In this document: one piece after another, positions 27,093-35,899 of the stretch
How positions within the stretch are numbered: the first letter of the stretch is position 1
Layout: every line of letters begins with the position of its first letter
From: Chersky-840 sp963838775
Lineage (GTDB): Bacteria; Actinomycetota; Acidimicrobiia; Acidimicrobiales; UBA8190
Direction: 5' to 3'
DNA length: 64,000 bases
Assembly (NCBI GenBank): GCA_963838775.1
Contig: CAWISP010000001.1
Span: 1-64,000, forward strand
Notes under the pieces: generated by a model
Seen by the model: the letters and a program-made list of their open reading frames with translations, nothing else
Databases searched by the model: none
What the model was told of the DNA's origin: nothing
Made by a program: the position numbers and the translations under genes

Positions 27093-28883
27093 ATGCCGCC
27101 CACCGCCAATCGCAAGCTCCTCGCTTGGGTCGAGGAAGTGGCCGCGCTCACCGCGGCCGACGAGGTGCACTGGTGCGACGGCAGTGAAGAGGAGTACGAC
27201 CGGCTGTGTCAGATGCTCGTCGACAAGGGCACCTTCACGCGGCTCTCGCAAGCCAAGAGGCCCAACAGCTACTGGGCACGCTCCGACGCCGGCGACGTGG
27301 CGCGCGTAGAGGACCGCACCTTCATCTGCTCGAAGAGCGAGGACGACGCCGGACCGACCAACAACTGGCGCGACCCCGACGAGATGCGCGCCACGCTCAC
27401 CGACCTGTTCAAAGGCTCGATGCGGGGCCGCACCATGTATGTCGTGCCGTTCTCGATGGGACCGCTGGGCTCGCCCATCGCCCACATCGGCGTGGAGATC
27501 ACCGACTCGCCCTACGTCGCGGTCTCCATGCGGACGATGACGCACATGGGGACCGGGGCGCTCGAGGTGCTCGGCGACGACGGCGAGTTCGTGCCCTGCC
27601 TGCATTCGGTGGGTTATCCGCTCGATCCCGGCCAGGCGGACGTGCCGTGGCCGTGTGACGCCGAGAGCAAGTACATCGTCCACTTCCCCGAGACACGCGA
27701 GATCTGGTCTTACGGCTCGGGCTACGGGGGCAACGCCCTCCTGGGGAAGAAATGCTTCGCCCTTCGCATCGCGTCGGCCATGGCGCGTGACGACCACTGG
27801 CTCGCCGAGCACATGCTCATCCTCAAGCTCACCTCGCCCGAAGGTGATGTCCGGTACGTGACCGGCGCCTTCCCCTCGGCGTGCGGCAAGACGAACCTGG
27901 CCATGCTGGTCCCCACCATCGCCGGCTGGAAGGTCGAGACCATCGGCGACGACATCTGCTGGATGAAGTTCGGCGAGGACGGTCGCCTCTACGCCATCAA
28001 CCCGGAAGCAGGCTTCTTCGGTGTCGCCCCGGGTACGGGCATGAAGACCAACCCCAATGCCATGGAGATGATGGGTCGCAACGGCATCTTCACCAACACC
28101 GCCCTCACCGACGACGGGGACGTGTGGTGGGAGGGAATGACCGACACGCCGCCCTCGCACCTCATCGACTGGCGCGGCCAGGACTGGACGCCCGAGTCGA
28201 AGACCCCCGCCGCCCATCCCAATGCTCGGTTCACGGTGCCGGCCCAACAGAATCCGGTGTGTGCTCCGGAGTGGGAGGACCCCCGGGGTGTGCCCATCTC
28301 CGCCATTCTCTTCGGAGGTCGTCGAGGATCAGTGGTGCCCCTGGTCACCGAGTCCTTCGACTGGGCCCACGGGGTATTCATGGGATCGATCCTCTCGTCG
28401 GAGACGACCGCCGCCGCCGCCGGCGCCGTCGGCAACCTGCGGCGGGATCCCTTCGCCATGCTGCCGTTCTGCGGGTACAACATGGCCGACTACTTCGCGC
28501 ACTGGCTCCGTATCGGCAAGTCGACCGACGCCGCCAACCTGCCCCGTATCTACTACGTGAACTGGTTCCGCAAGGACGCCGACGGGCGCTTCCTGTGGCC
28601 GGGATTCGGCGAGAACTCACGCGTGCTCGCCTGGATCGCGCAACGGACGGCCGGAACGGCCCAGGCCGAGGCGACACCCATCGGCAACGTCCCCGCTGCG
28701 GGTGCGCTCGACACCGACGGGCTCGGAGTGTCAGACGGTGACGTGGCCGAGCTCTTGCGAGTGGACGCCGACGAGTGGCGCCGCGAGGTTCCTCTCATCG
28801 CGGAGTACTACGCGAGATTCGGCGACCGCCTCCCCGTGGAGCTCGTCGAGCAGCTCGACGCCTTGGAGCGCCGGCTGTCCTGA
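27093..28883 (+). CDS. pckG: Phosphoenolpyruvate carboxykinase (GTP)
   Basis: A 596-residue GTP-dependent PEPCK, which interconverts oxaloacetate and PEP. The kinase-1a P-loop with its catalytic Cys reads AFPSACGKTNLAMLVPT. WSYGSGYGGNALLGKKC and GDDICWMKFGEDG carry substrate and Mn ligands, and ILFGGRRGSVVPLV is also typical. The ATG at 27093 gives MPPTANRKLLAWVEEVAALT, and a purine-rich AGAGAGGA lies about a dozen bases ahead. Length is normal. A divergent promoter region is shared with thiL. Confidence 0.97.
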   Translation: MPPTANRKLLAWVEEVAALTAADEVHWCDGSEEEYDRLCQMLVDKGTFTRLSQAKRPNSYWARSDAGDVARVEDRTFICSKSEDDAGPTNNWRDPDEMRATLTDLFKGSMRGRTMYVVPFSMGPLGSPIAHIGVEITDSPYVAVSMRTMTHMGTGALEVLGDDGEFVPCLHSVGYPLDPGQADVPWPCDAESKYIVHFPETREIWSYGSGYGGNALLGKKCFALRIASAMARDDHWLAEHMLILKLTSPEGDVRYVTGAFPSACGKTNLAMLVPTIAGWKVETIGDDICWMKFGEDGRLYAINPEAGFFGVAPGTGMKTNPNAMEMMGRNGIFTNTALTDDGDVWWEGMTDTPPSHLIDWRGQDWTPESKTPAAHPNARFTVPAQQNPVCAPEWEDPRGVPISAILFGGRRGSVVPLVTESFDWAHGVFMGSILSSETTAAAAGAVGNLRRDPFAMLPFCGYNMADYFAHWLRIGKSTDAANLPRIYYVNWFRKDADGRFLWPGFGENSRVLAWIAQRTAGTAQAEATPIGNVPAAGALDTDGLGVSDGDVAELLRVDADEWRREVPLIAEYYARFGDRLPVELVEQLDALERRLS

Positions 28884-28932
28884 CGGCCTGTCCCGACGGC
28901 CTGTCCCGACGGCCTGTCCTCACGGCCTGTCT
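28882..28932. repeat. Tandem 13-bp repeats at the pckG 3' end
   Basis: About four copies of GACGGCCTGTCCC occur in a row, beginning within the pckG stop codon; the last two copies are slightly changed. They fill most of the gap to the convergent MFS gene. No strong dyad is seen within a unit, so this is a slippage-type repeat rather than an obvious terminator. Confidence 0.85.
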
Positions 28933-28965
28933 AAAACCGACCACGCCGCCGTCTTTCCCCGACCG

Positions 28966-30294
28966 TCACGGCGCCACCCAACGGTGGCGCAGGGCGCGTC
29001 GGCTCGTCAGGTACGACAAACCCGTGACGGCCGCCACCGCGGCGATGACCGTGTCGCCGGCCACGAGCGGCAGGTTGATCACCACCGGCAGGAACGCCCC
29101 GATCACCCACACGAGTTGCAGCCGTGTCTCGAACCGAGCGAAGGCACGACCCTGTGCCGCCGTCGGGACATAGCGCTGCACCAGGGCGTCGAAGGCCGGC
29201 TTGCTCGCCGCACTGGCGACACCGATGATGAAGGCCAGAAGAGCCTGGATGGCGATACCGCCCACCACCCCCACCAGGGCACCGGCGAGCGCCACCGACC
29301 AGATCGACACGGCCAGCATCGAGGGCTCGCTCAGGACCTTGCGCACCCGGGGGACGAGCACCACCCCGAGGAGCGCACCTGCCACCGACGACGCCAGCAT
29401 GAACCCGTACCACCCGGCGTTGTTGCCGTTGCGGTGCAGCGAGAAGGCGAGCAGGAACGTCAGGAACCCCACCAGGCCTCGCAGGATCGACATGGCCGAC
29501 AACGCCAGGATGACCTCGGGATGCGTGTTGGCACGGTGGCCGAGCGCTCCCATCGGGGTCTCCTCGTTCCAGGCGTCCTGGGTGTCGGCGACGACCGGGG
29601 CCTGGCCGGGCGCCAGGTCCTGTCCCCGCCCGGCGCGGAGGGAGCGACCCACAGGGAGGCGCATGGCGACCACCGTCCCGATGACGAACACGACCATGTC
29701 CAGGCGCAGGACCCAGGCCCCGCCCAGGAGCTCGAGCACGCCGATGGCAGGGATCGAGGCGGCCAGGCTGGTCAGCGACGACAACAGGCCCAGGCGCGCA
29801 TTGGCCGTCGCCAATTCGTCGCCACCGGGTCGCTCCGAGGCGGCCACTACCAAGGGCACGAGTGAGCCCTTGGTGACCAGGTACACCTTGGACAGCACGA
29901 GCATGATGAACGCCAGCGGGTACAGCAGGGCGCTTTGGAGATCGTTCGCCAACACCAGGCTCACCGCCGCCCGACAGGCGCTCGACACCACTACCGTGGC
30001 CCGCCGGGCACCGCGACTGCGGTCGATGATCGGCCCCAGCAACGGCGCCACCACCGCGTAGGGCGCCATGGTGAGCAACAGGTACAGGATCACCTTGCTC
30101 CGGGCCTCGTTGGTCGAGACCTTGAAGAACAACGAGCTCGCCAGCGACACGGTGAGCAGGGCGTCCCCGGCGGTCAGCACCACATGGGTCAGGGCCAGGC
30201 GGCCGAACGGGGTCTTCTGGTCGAGGAGGGCTGCCAGGGCATCGCGCGCCTGACGCACGATGCGGGTCGATGCCTCACGCCCTCGACCTGGCAC
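28966..30294 (-). CDS. MFS-type transporter
   Basis: A 442-residue polytopic membrane protein with about ten to twelve hydrophobic segments. After a basic N-terminus come THVVLTAGDALLTVSLASSL and APYAVVAPLLGPIIDRSRGA, which corresponds to the MFS loop 2-3 motif region. The central cytoplasmic loop (about 230-265) is long and charged. GRAFARFETRLQLVWVIGAF precedes the last helices. Substrate cannot be read. It is convergent with pckG. Confidence 0.85.
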   Translation of the reverse strand: MPGRGREASTRIVRQARDALAALLDQKTPFGRLALTHVVLTAGDALLTVSLASSLFFKVSTNEARSKVILYLLLTMAPYAVVAPLLGPIIDRSRGARRATVVVSSACRAAVSLVLANDLQSALLYPLAFIMLVLSKVYLVTKGSLVPLVVAASERPGGDELATANARLGLLSSLTSLAASIPAIGVLELLGGAWVLRLDMVVFVIGTVVAMRLPVGRSLRAGRGQDLAPGQAPVVADTQDAWNEETPMGALGHRANTHPEVILALSAMSILRGLVGFLTFLLAFSLHRNGNNAGWYGFMLASSVAGALLGVVLVPRVRKVLSEPSMLAVSIWSVALAGALVGVVGGIAIQALLAFIIGVASAASKPAFDALVQRYVPTAAQGRAFARFETRLQLVWVIGAFLPVVINLPLVAGDTVIAAVAAVTGLSYLTSRRALRHRWVAP

Positions 30295-30391
30295 AGGGCC
30301 AGACTACGGCCAGGTGACGACGTCCATGGCACCACTACCATGACGAAAGACCCGGAGCTCGCATCGGGTCGACTCGAGGGAGGGGACGACG

Positions 30392-30628
30392 ATGGCGGTA
30401 ACCGCATACGTGCTGATCCAGACCGAGGTCGGCAAAGCAGCACACGTCGCGCAGCAGGTACGCGGCATCGACGGCGTGGTCTCGGCCGAGGACGTCACCG
30501 GCCCCTACGACGTGATCGTCCGGACCCAGGCGGCCTCGGTTGACGACCTCGGCCGGATGGTGGTGAGCCACATCCAGCTCATCGAGGGCATCACCCGCAC
30601 CGTGACCTGCCCCGTGGTCAACCTCTGA
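30392..30628 (+). CDS. Stand-alone Lrp/AsnC ligand-binding (RAM) domain protein
   Basis: A 78-residue protein that is just the RAM/ACT-like domain of Lrp/AsnC regulators: AYVLIQTEVGKAAHVAQQVR, GPYDVIVRTQAASVDDLGRM and the C-terminal ITRTVTCPVVN. No DNA-binding domain precedes it. Such small proteins are common in actinobacteria, form oligomers, and may bind amino acids or modulate full-length Lrp partners. Function is unknown here. It is preceded by a purine-rich GAGGGAGGGGA stretch that would serve as ribosome binding site. Confidence 0.9.
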   Translation: MAVTAYVLIQTEVGKAAHVAQQVRGIDGVVSAEDVTGPYDVIVRTQAASVDDLGRMVVSHIQLIEGITRTVTCPVVNL

Positions 30629-30659
30629 GGCGGCGGTCGGGCGCGTTCGGCCGCCCGGC

Positions 30660-31805
30660 TCAGTCGACGGCGCCGGACTGGCGCAAGGCGGTGATCCGAC
30701 TCTCGTCGATCCCCCACGACCGGAGGGCTTCCTCGGCGTCCGCCCCGGCGACCGAGGGGGGCCTGTGCACAGCAGCCGGTGTCCGGCTGAACCGTGGCAC
30801 GGGACCGGGCTGCACCACACCGTCGACCTCGACGAAGGTGTGGCGGTGCATGTTGTGCGGGTCCGTGTGCGCCTCCCAAGGCGACAGCACCGGAGCACCA
30901 CAGGCGTCCTTCCCAGCGAAGGCCTCTGTCCATTGGTCGCGTGTCCGGGTTCGGAAGATCGCCGCGAATCGCTCTTTCATGGCGGGCCACTGTTCCCGAT
31001 CGTTCTGTGCGGGGAGCTGCTCGGCTTCGAGTCCGAGCACCTTCAGCAACGCGGCGTAGAACTGCGGTTCGATGGCACCCACCGAGAACCACTTGCCGTC
31101 ACTGGTGCTATACACCTCGTAGAAGGGCGCGCCCGTGTCGAGGACGTTGACGCCCCGGCCCTCGGTCCACAGCCCGAGCTGGCGGAACGCGAACGTCATC
31201 GTCATGAGTGAGGCGGCCCCGTCGACCATGGCCGCGTCGACGACCTGGCCCTCGCCCGAACGCTGCGCTTCGAGCATCGCCGCGCACATCCCGAACGCGA
31301 GCAGCATCCCCCCGCCACCGAAGTCCCCCACCAGGTTGAGCGGTGGTACAGGTCGTTCCCCGAGGCGACCGATGGGCCACAGAGCCCCGGCCAGGGCGAT
31401 GTAGTTGATGTCGTGGCCCGCCGCCGACGCCAGCGGGCCGTCCTGGCCCCACCCGGTCATACGCCCGTACACGAGCCGGGGGTTGCGTTGCATGCACTCG
31501 TCGGGGCCGATGCCCAGTCGTTCGGCCACGCCCGGGCGCCACCCCTCCACCAGGCCGTCGGCCTGGGCGACGAGATCGAGCACCAGGTGCACTCCGTCGG
31601 CATGCTTGAGGTCGACCGCCACCGACGGCCGGCTGCGGTTGAGCAGGTCCCAGTGCGGTCCTGTCGCCGGGGACGGGGGGCTTCCCGTCCCCCGGTCGAT
31701 GCGAAGCACGTTCGCTCCCGCATCGGCCAGGAGCATGCAGGTGTAGGGGCCCGGCCCGATCCCCGCCAGCTCGACGACGCTGATGCCCTCCAGCGGGCCG
31801 CTCAC
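30660..31805 (-). CDS. CaiB/BaiF CoA-transferase family, alpha-methylacyl-CoA racemase type
   Basis: A 381-residue family III CoA-transferase fold protein. It matches alpha-methylacyl-CoA racemase rather than a true transferase. GHDINYIALAG supplies the catalytic His131, LVGDFGGGGM supplies Asp161, and VGAIEPQFY supplies the Glu near residue 240. The N-terminus has VVELAGIGPGPYTCMLLADAG. Racemases of this type epimerise 2-methyl-branched acyl-CoAs before beta-oxidation. Its start overlaps the downstream-strand neighbour, the hydrolase gene, by 4 bp (ATGA), so the two are coupled. Confidence 0.92.
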   Translation of the reverse strand: MSGPLEGISVVELAGIGPGPYTCMLLADAGANVLRIDRGTGSPPSPATGPHWDLLNRSRPSVAVDLKHADGVHLVLDLVAQADGLVEGWRPGVAERLGIGPDECMQRNPRLVYGRMTGWGQDGPLASAAGHDINYIALAGALWPIGRLGERPVPPLNLVGDFGGGGMLLAFGMCAAMLEAQRSGEGQVVDAAMVDGAASLMTMTFAFRQLGLWTEGRGVNVLDTGAPFYEVYSTSDGKWFSVGAIEPQFYAALLKVLGLEAEQLPAQNDREQWPAMKERFAAIFRTRTRDQWTEAFAGKDACGAPVLSPWEAHTDPHNMHRHTFVEVDGVVQPGPVPRFSRTPAAVHRPPSVAGADAEEALRSWGIDESRITALRQSGAVD

Positions 31806-32713
31806 CGGTGCGAGCCCTGGGCAGCGCTCGCCGAGCCCTGCGGTGCCTTCCGGGCATTGGCGACGATGGCGGCGACCACGTCGCGCTGTACCGCGGGCGG
31901 GATCTCGTGGCCCATGTCGGGAATCACGAGGAGTTTCGCTCCGGGGATGGCGCGCGCCGTAGCCTCACCGCCGTCGAGTGGGACCAACGTGTCGACGTCA
32001 CCGTGGATCACGACGGTGGGCGCGGTCACCCCCCCGAGCGCGCCGGTGCGATCCCCCGATGCCACCATGGCCATGATCTGACGCGCTACCCCGGTCGGGT
32101 CGATGCCCCGGTCGTAGAACCGTTCGAAGCGCGACCGGCGCCACGCCTCGTCGACAAGAGCCCGGCGCGACCCGATCACCTCGCTGTTGGCGAGCTCGGT
32201 GGCGACGTAGGTGTCGCGGTCTGTCGGCGGGCGCCGCGTCACGACGGCCATGGCCTCGGGCGAGGGCCGGCCGACGTCATCGGCACCGGTGCTCGACATG
32301 ATGGAGCAGAGGCTGCGAACACGCGACGGGTGCCGGATGGCGAGTGTCTGGGCGATCATGCCTCCCATCGAGGTTCCCACGACGTGGCCGTTCTCGATGT
32401 GCAGCGCATCGAGGAGACCGGCGGTGTCGTCCGCCATGTCCTCGAGGGTGTAGGCCACGGCATCGCGTCCTCCGGTACGCGCCGCCGCGAGGTCGAAAGG
32501 AGGACCGTCACTGATGTGGGTGGACAGTCCCGCGTCGCGATTGTCGAAGCGCAGAACCCGGAAGCCTTCGTCGACCAGCAGCGCACAGAAGGCGTCGTCC
32601 CACCCGATGAGCTGGCGACCGAGGCCGGCGATGAGGACGACGACCGCGTCGTCGGATGACCCGAGCAACTCGTAACAGAGTTCGACGCCCGTCTCGACCT
32701 TGGCTCGCTCCAT
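31802..32713 (-). CDS. Alpha/beta-hydrolase fold protein
   Basis: A 303-residue alpha/beta hydrolase. The nucleophile elbow is GTSMGGMIAQ (Ser), the acid is likely the Asp in HGDVDTLVPLDGG, and the base is the His in PDMGHEIPPAV. Oxyanion residues lie in LIAGLGRQLIGW. I used the ATG giving MERAKVETGVEL; an earlier ATG adds 12 non-conserved residues. Coupling to the racemase-type gene suggests a role in the same acyl or ester catabolic step, but the substrate is unknown. Confidence 0.88.
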   Translation of the reverse strand: MERAKVETGVELCYELLGSSDDAVVVLIAGLGRQLIGWDDAFCALLVDEGFRVLRFDNRDAGLSTHISDGPPFDLAAARTGGRDAVAYTLEDMADDTAGLLDALHIENGHVVGTSMGGMIAQTLAIRHPSRVRSLCSIMSSTGADDVGRPSPEAMAVVTRRPPTDRDTYVATELANSEVIGSRRALVDEAWRRSRFERFYDRGIDPTGVARQIMAMVASGDRTGALGGVTAPTVVIHGDVDTLVPLDGGEATARAIPGAKLLVIPDMGHEIPPAVQRDVVAAIVANARKAPQGSASAAQGSHR

Positions 32714-32775
32714 GCCCGGATGCTGGCCCCGGCGGCCCATGGGGGTCAAACCGGTCGTGTCATGCTGTGTCGACG

Positions 32776-33840
32776 ATGGCCGATCCCACCGACTTCCGGC
32801 GCGCCGGCGCGGTGCGGGCCCACAGCCCGGGGCGGGTGAACCTCATCGGCGACCACACCGACTACAACGAAGGCCTGGCCCTGCCCATGGCCGTCGACCT
32901 CGGGACCACCGTGACGTTCGTCGCCGATGGCGGAGAACACCTCGTACTGCGCTCCTCCCATGACCCCGACCCCGCCGACGTCGACGTCCATCTCCCGCTC
33001 GACATCGGAGTACTCGGGGCCCTCGAGCCGCGCTGGGCCCGTTACGTCGCCGCCGTCTCGTCGGCGGTGCGGCCCCCCTCGGGGGGGACCGGCACCGTGC
33101 TCACCACGCTTCCGGTCGGGGCGGGACTGGCCTCGAGCGCGGCCCTCGAAGTGGCTCTGGCCCTCGCCCTCGGATGCGGGGAGGATCCCTTGAGCCTGGC
33201 CCGGACCTGTCAGCACGCCGAGCAGGCCGCCACGGGAGTCCCGACGGGGATCATGGACCAGTTGGTGGTGAGCGCGGCGACCGAGGGCTGTGCCCTGTTG
33301 ATCGACTTCGCCGACCTGTCCATGGAGCCCGTGGAGATTCCTGGTGACGCCGACATCGTGGTCGTGCACTCCGGTGAGACGCGCTCGCTCGACCGTTCTG
33401 CCTACGCGCAACGGCGATCCGAATGCGACATGGCCGCCCGGGGTCTCGGGCCACTCGGTCAGGTCGACGCGCAGGTGGCCGGAGCGATCCCCGATCCGCT
33501 CCTGCGACGCCGGGCGCGCCACGTCGCCAGCGAGTGCGAGCGGGTTCGATGGTTCACGGCCGCCCTGCACGCCGGAGCGCTGGCCGAAGCGGGGAGCGTC
33601 ATGTCGGCGAGCCATGCCAGCCTGGCACGCGATTTCGAGGTGTCGACCCCCGCGCTCGACTCGTTGGTGCAGATGCTGACGACCCGGCCGGGCGTCTTCG
33701 GCGCACGGCTGACCGGGGCCGGATTCGGCGGGTGCGTGGTCGCGCTCACCGAGCCGGGAGCCCTCGACGTGGATGCGTTCCCAACCCCGGCGTGGCGAGT
33801 GCGTGCCGCGCCCGGGGCCCACCTCGTCACCGACGCGTGA
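32776..33840 (+). CDS. galK: Galactokinase
   Basis: A 354-residue GHMP kinase. The galactokinase signature GRVNLIGDHTDYNEGLALPM is complete. The ATP loop LPVGAGLASSAALEVALALA and the C-terminal GARLTGAGFGGCVVAL are present. It phosphorylates galactose to galactose-1-phosphate. No galT, galE or transporter lies next to it, so the Leloir pathway is not clustered here. The start is the ATG at 32776 (MADPTDFRRAG), with a GTG three codons earlier as alternative. It is divergent from the hydrolase gene over about 60 bp. Confidence 0.94.
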   Translation: MADPTDFRRAGAVRAHSPGRVNLIGDHTDYNEGLALPMAVDLGTTVTFVADGGEHLVLRSSHDPDPADVDVHLPLDIGVLGALEPRWARYVAAVSSAVRPPSGGTGTVLTTLPVGAGLASSAALEVALALALGCGEDPLSLARTCQHAEQAATGVPTGIMDQLVVSAATEGCALLIDFADLSMEPVEIPGDADIVVVHSGETRSLDRSAYAQRRSECDMAARGLGPLGQVDAQVAGAIPDPLLRRRARHVASECERVRWFTAALHAGALAEAGSVMSASHASLARDFEVSTPALDSLVQMLTTRPGVFGARLTGAGFGGCVVALTEPGALDVDAFPTPAWRVRAAPGAHLVTDA

Positions 33841-33879
33841 CCGTCACCGAGCCTTGACCCTCGACGAACGGGGTGGCCG

Positions 33880-34614
33880 TCACAACCGGTCGAGCAACTC
33901 CGCTTTCTTGAGGGCGAACTCGGCCTCGGTGACGATGCCCCGGCGCCGGAGCTCGTCGAGCTGCATCAGGCGGTCGGCCACGGAGTCGTCGCCGGCCGGG
34001 GTGCGCGGCATCCGTGGGATTCCCGAGGGCGGAGTGTCGTCGGTGTGAGCCGCCCGCATCCCCCGGGGAACCGTGGGCACCGCGCCGTCGAACAGGTCGC
34101 GAACGGGCCCGGCCGGGATCGGCACGCCGGCGCGGTGGCGCAGGGCGTCGATCTGCTCGGTGATGATGCTCTGCACCGCCGAGGGCCGAGGCACCCGGTC
34201 GAAGACCACGACGCCGGTCTCGCCGCCCATCTCGACGTGGAGCTCGCCCGTCCGCAGGATGCGATCGAGGATGCCCTGGTGGTACGAGAGCTGGTTGACC
34301 CGCTCGAGTCGGAGCTCCAGCCCGGTGCGACCGAAGACGCCCGACCGCTGCACGATCCGGGTCGTGGTCACCACCAGACTGGTGGCGAACCAGCGAATCA
34401 GTCTTCCCACCAACCACAACGCCGAGCACGCCACCAGGACGAGGAGCACGTACAGGACGGCGGGAGGAGCATCGGAGAAGGCCACCATCACGGCGATGGA
34501 GAGCGCCACCACCGCCACCGCCGTCACGAGCGGCTTGCCCAGGAACGCCCAGTGGGGCCGGATCTCGACGACGACCTCTTCGTCCTCGGTGAGCAACCGG
34601 CGGGGAAAAGGCAT
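33880..34614 (-). CDS. Membrane PH-domain protein with C-terminal SHOCT motif
   Basis: A 244-residue protein. Two membrane segments (about 29-47 and 52-72) lead into a bacterial PH domain (VVTTTRIVQRSGVFGRTGLE, RVNQLSYHQGILDRILRTGE). A charged linker then precedes a C-terminal SHOCT motif, LMQLDELRRRGIVTEAEFAL. PH/YdbS-like proteins are membrane-associated and of unknown role; SHOCT segments mediate oligomerisation. It is convergent with galK. Confidence 0.88.
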   Translation of the reverse strand: MPFPRRLLTEDEEVVVEIRPHWAFLGKPLVTAVAVVALSIAVMVAFSDAPPAVLYVLLVLVACSALWLVGRLIRWFATSLVVTTTRIVQRSGVFGRTGLELRLERVNQLSYHQGILDRILRTGELHVEMGGETGVVVFDRVPRPSAVQSIITEQIDALRHRAGVPIPAGPVRDLFDGAVPTVPRGMRAAHTDDTPPSGIPRMPRTPAGDDSVADRLMQLDELRRRGIVTEAEFALKKAELLDRL

Positions 34615-34684
34615 GCCCGACCAGGATATCCCCGCCTCCGCGGGCCCATGGGCATACGCGCCCCGACCGGCGGGCGCCCCCGGG

Positions 34685-35899
34685 TCAGGCCAGCTTGCTG
34701 GCGATCCCGCCGGCGCCGCGCAACACCGTGCCGTCGGCCCCCGCCGTGCTGTAGTGCGCAGGGGGACGATCGAGCGCCTCGCCGATGAGCCCGTCGAGCA
34801 GGTCGATGAACGGGAGCACGGGGTCGACCCACAGGTAGCGGGCCAGCGACCCCGGGACGGTGTTGACCTCGTTCAGGAACAACGACTCCCCGTCGGAGAG
34901 GAAGTCGATGCGCGCCACGCCCCTGACGCCGACCAGTCCGAGCACGGCGCGCGCCGCGTCACGCACCGCTTCGACGACGGTCGGTGCGAGCTCGGCCGGG
35001 AGCTGGCGAGGCGCACTCGCCATTCCTTCTCCCCCCACGTACTTGTCGGCGTATCCCAGGATCTCCGCCGCCGCCGTCGAACGCAGCGGCCGTTCGATGG
35101 CCGACAGCTGGGCCTCCGGCCATGTCCGGGCCGCCACGTTGAGGTCGAAGAGATCCTCGCGGTACGGCTCGACGACGGCGCCGGCTCGCAGATGGGCGTT
35201 GGCGTCGAGCCGAGCTCGCGCCGTGCCGAGGTCGGCGACAACCTCGACACCGATCGACGAACCCCCGAAACGGGGCTTCACGATGTAGGGGCCCGCGAAC
35301 CCCAACCCTCCGCGCCCGTCGGCCCCCGGCCCACCTCCGTCCTTGTGCAGCAACACCCTGGGCAGCACCGGCAGTCCGGCCACCTGGGCCACCCCCGCGA
35401 ACGCCAGCTTGTCCATCCCCAACGCGGCGCCCGCCACGCCGGGACCCGTATAGGCGACGCCGACGAGATCGAAGGCACCCTGCAGGGTGCCGTCCTCTCC
35501 CGGGCCGCCATGACAGCAATTAACCACCACGTCCACCGGCAGGGGTCGCGTGCGCCCGAGACGCCTCGCGCCCGCCACGAAGCCGGCCCCCTCTGCTCCG
35601 GTGACGAGCTGCAACGACTGCGCCCCGCGCGGAACTCCGTCGAGGAAGTCGGCGGCTTCGAGCGACGCGTCGACGCGGAACCACTCCCCTGTCTTGGTCC
35701 AGTACAGCCCGATCACGTCGCGCCGTGCGTCAGCCAGCTCCCGTGCCGCCTGCAGGCCGGTCAGGATGCTCACATCGTGTTCCGGAGACGGTCCCCCGAA
35801 GGCGACGGCGACCTTGGCGGTGGTGACGTTCAACAGTCGTACTCCCGAGCTCGGCGGAATCGGCCCGGCGCCGTGGGGAAGCGGTCCGGAGCCGCTCAA
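34685..35899 (-). CDS. ddl: D-alanine--D-alanine ligase
   Basis: A 404-residue ATP-grasp enzyme joining two D-Ala for peptidoglycan. VAVAFGGPSPEHDVSILTG is the N-terminal substrate loop. VVVNCCHGGPGEDGTLQGAF, GPYIVKPRFGGSSIGVEVV (ATP-grasp) and LFLNEVNTVPGSLARYLW (metal and serine loop) complete the pattern. The TTG start overlaps the murF-like stop (TTGA); a GTG at 35827 is an alternative that trims a non-conserved leader. It is the last gene of the hydrolase/Mur-ligase/ddl unit, and ddl-murF pairing is common in bacteria. Confidence 0.92.
   Translation of the reverse strand: MSGSGPLPHGAGPIPPSSGVRLLNVTTAKVAVAFGGPSPEHDVSILTGLQAARELADARRDVIGLYWTKTGEWFRVDASLEAADFLDGVPRGAQSLQLVTGAEGAGFVAGARRLGRTRPLPVDVVVNCCHGGPGEDGTLQGAFDLVGVAYTGPGVAGAALGMDKLAFAGVAQVAGLPVLPRVLLHKDGGGPGADGRGGLGFAGPYIVKPRFGGSSIGVEVVADLGTARARLDANAHLRAGAVVEPYREDLFDLNVAARTWPEAQLSAIERPLRSTAAAEILGYADKYVGGEGMASAPRQLPAELAPTVVEAVRDAARAVLGLVGVRGVARIDFLSDGESLFLNEVNTVPGSLARYLWVDPVLPFIDLLDGLIGEALDRPPAHYSTAGADGTVLRGAGGIASKLA

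Noticed and set aside
26826..28247. 473-codon open frame opposite pckG and thiL leader
   Set aside because: Antisense to PEPCK; the composition is His/Gly/Val-rich and has no motif.
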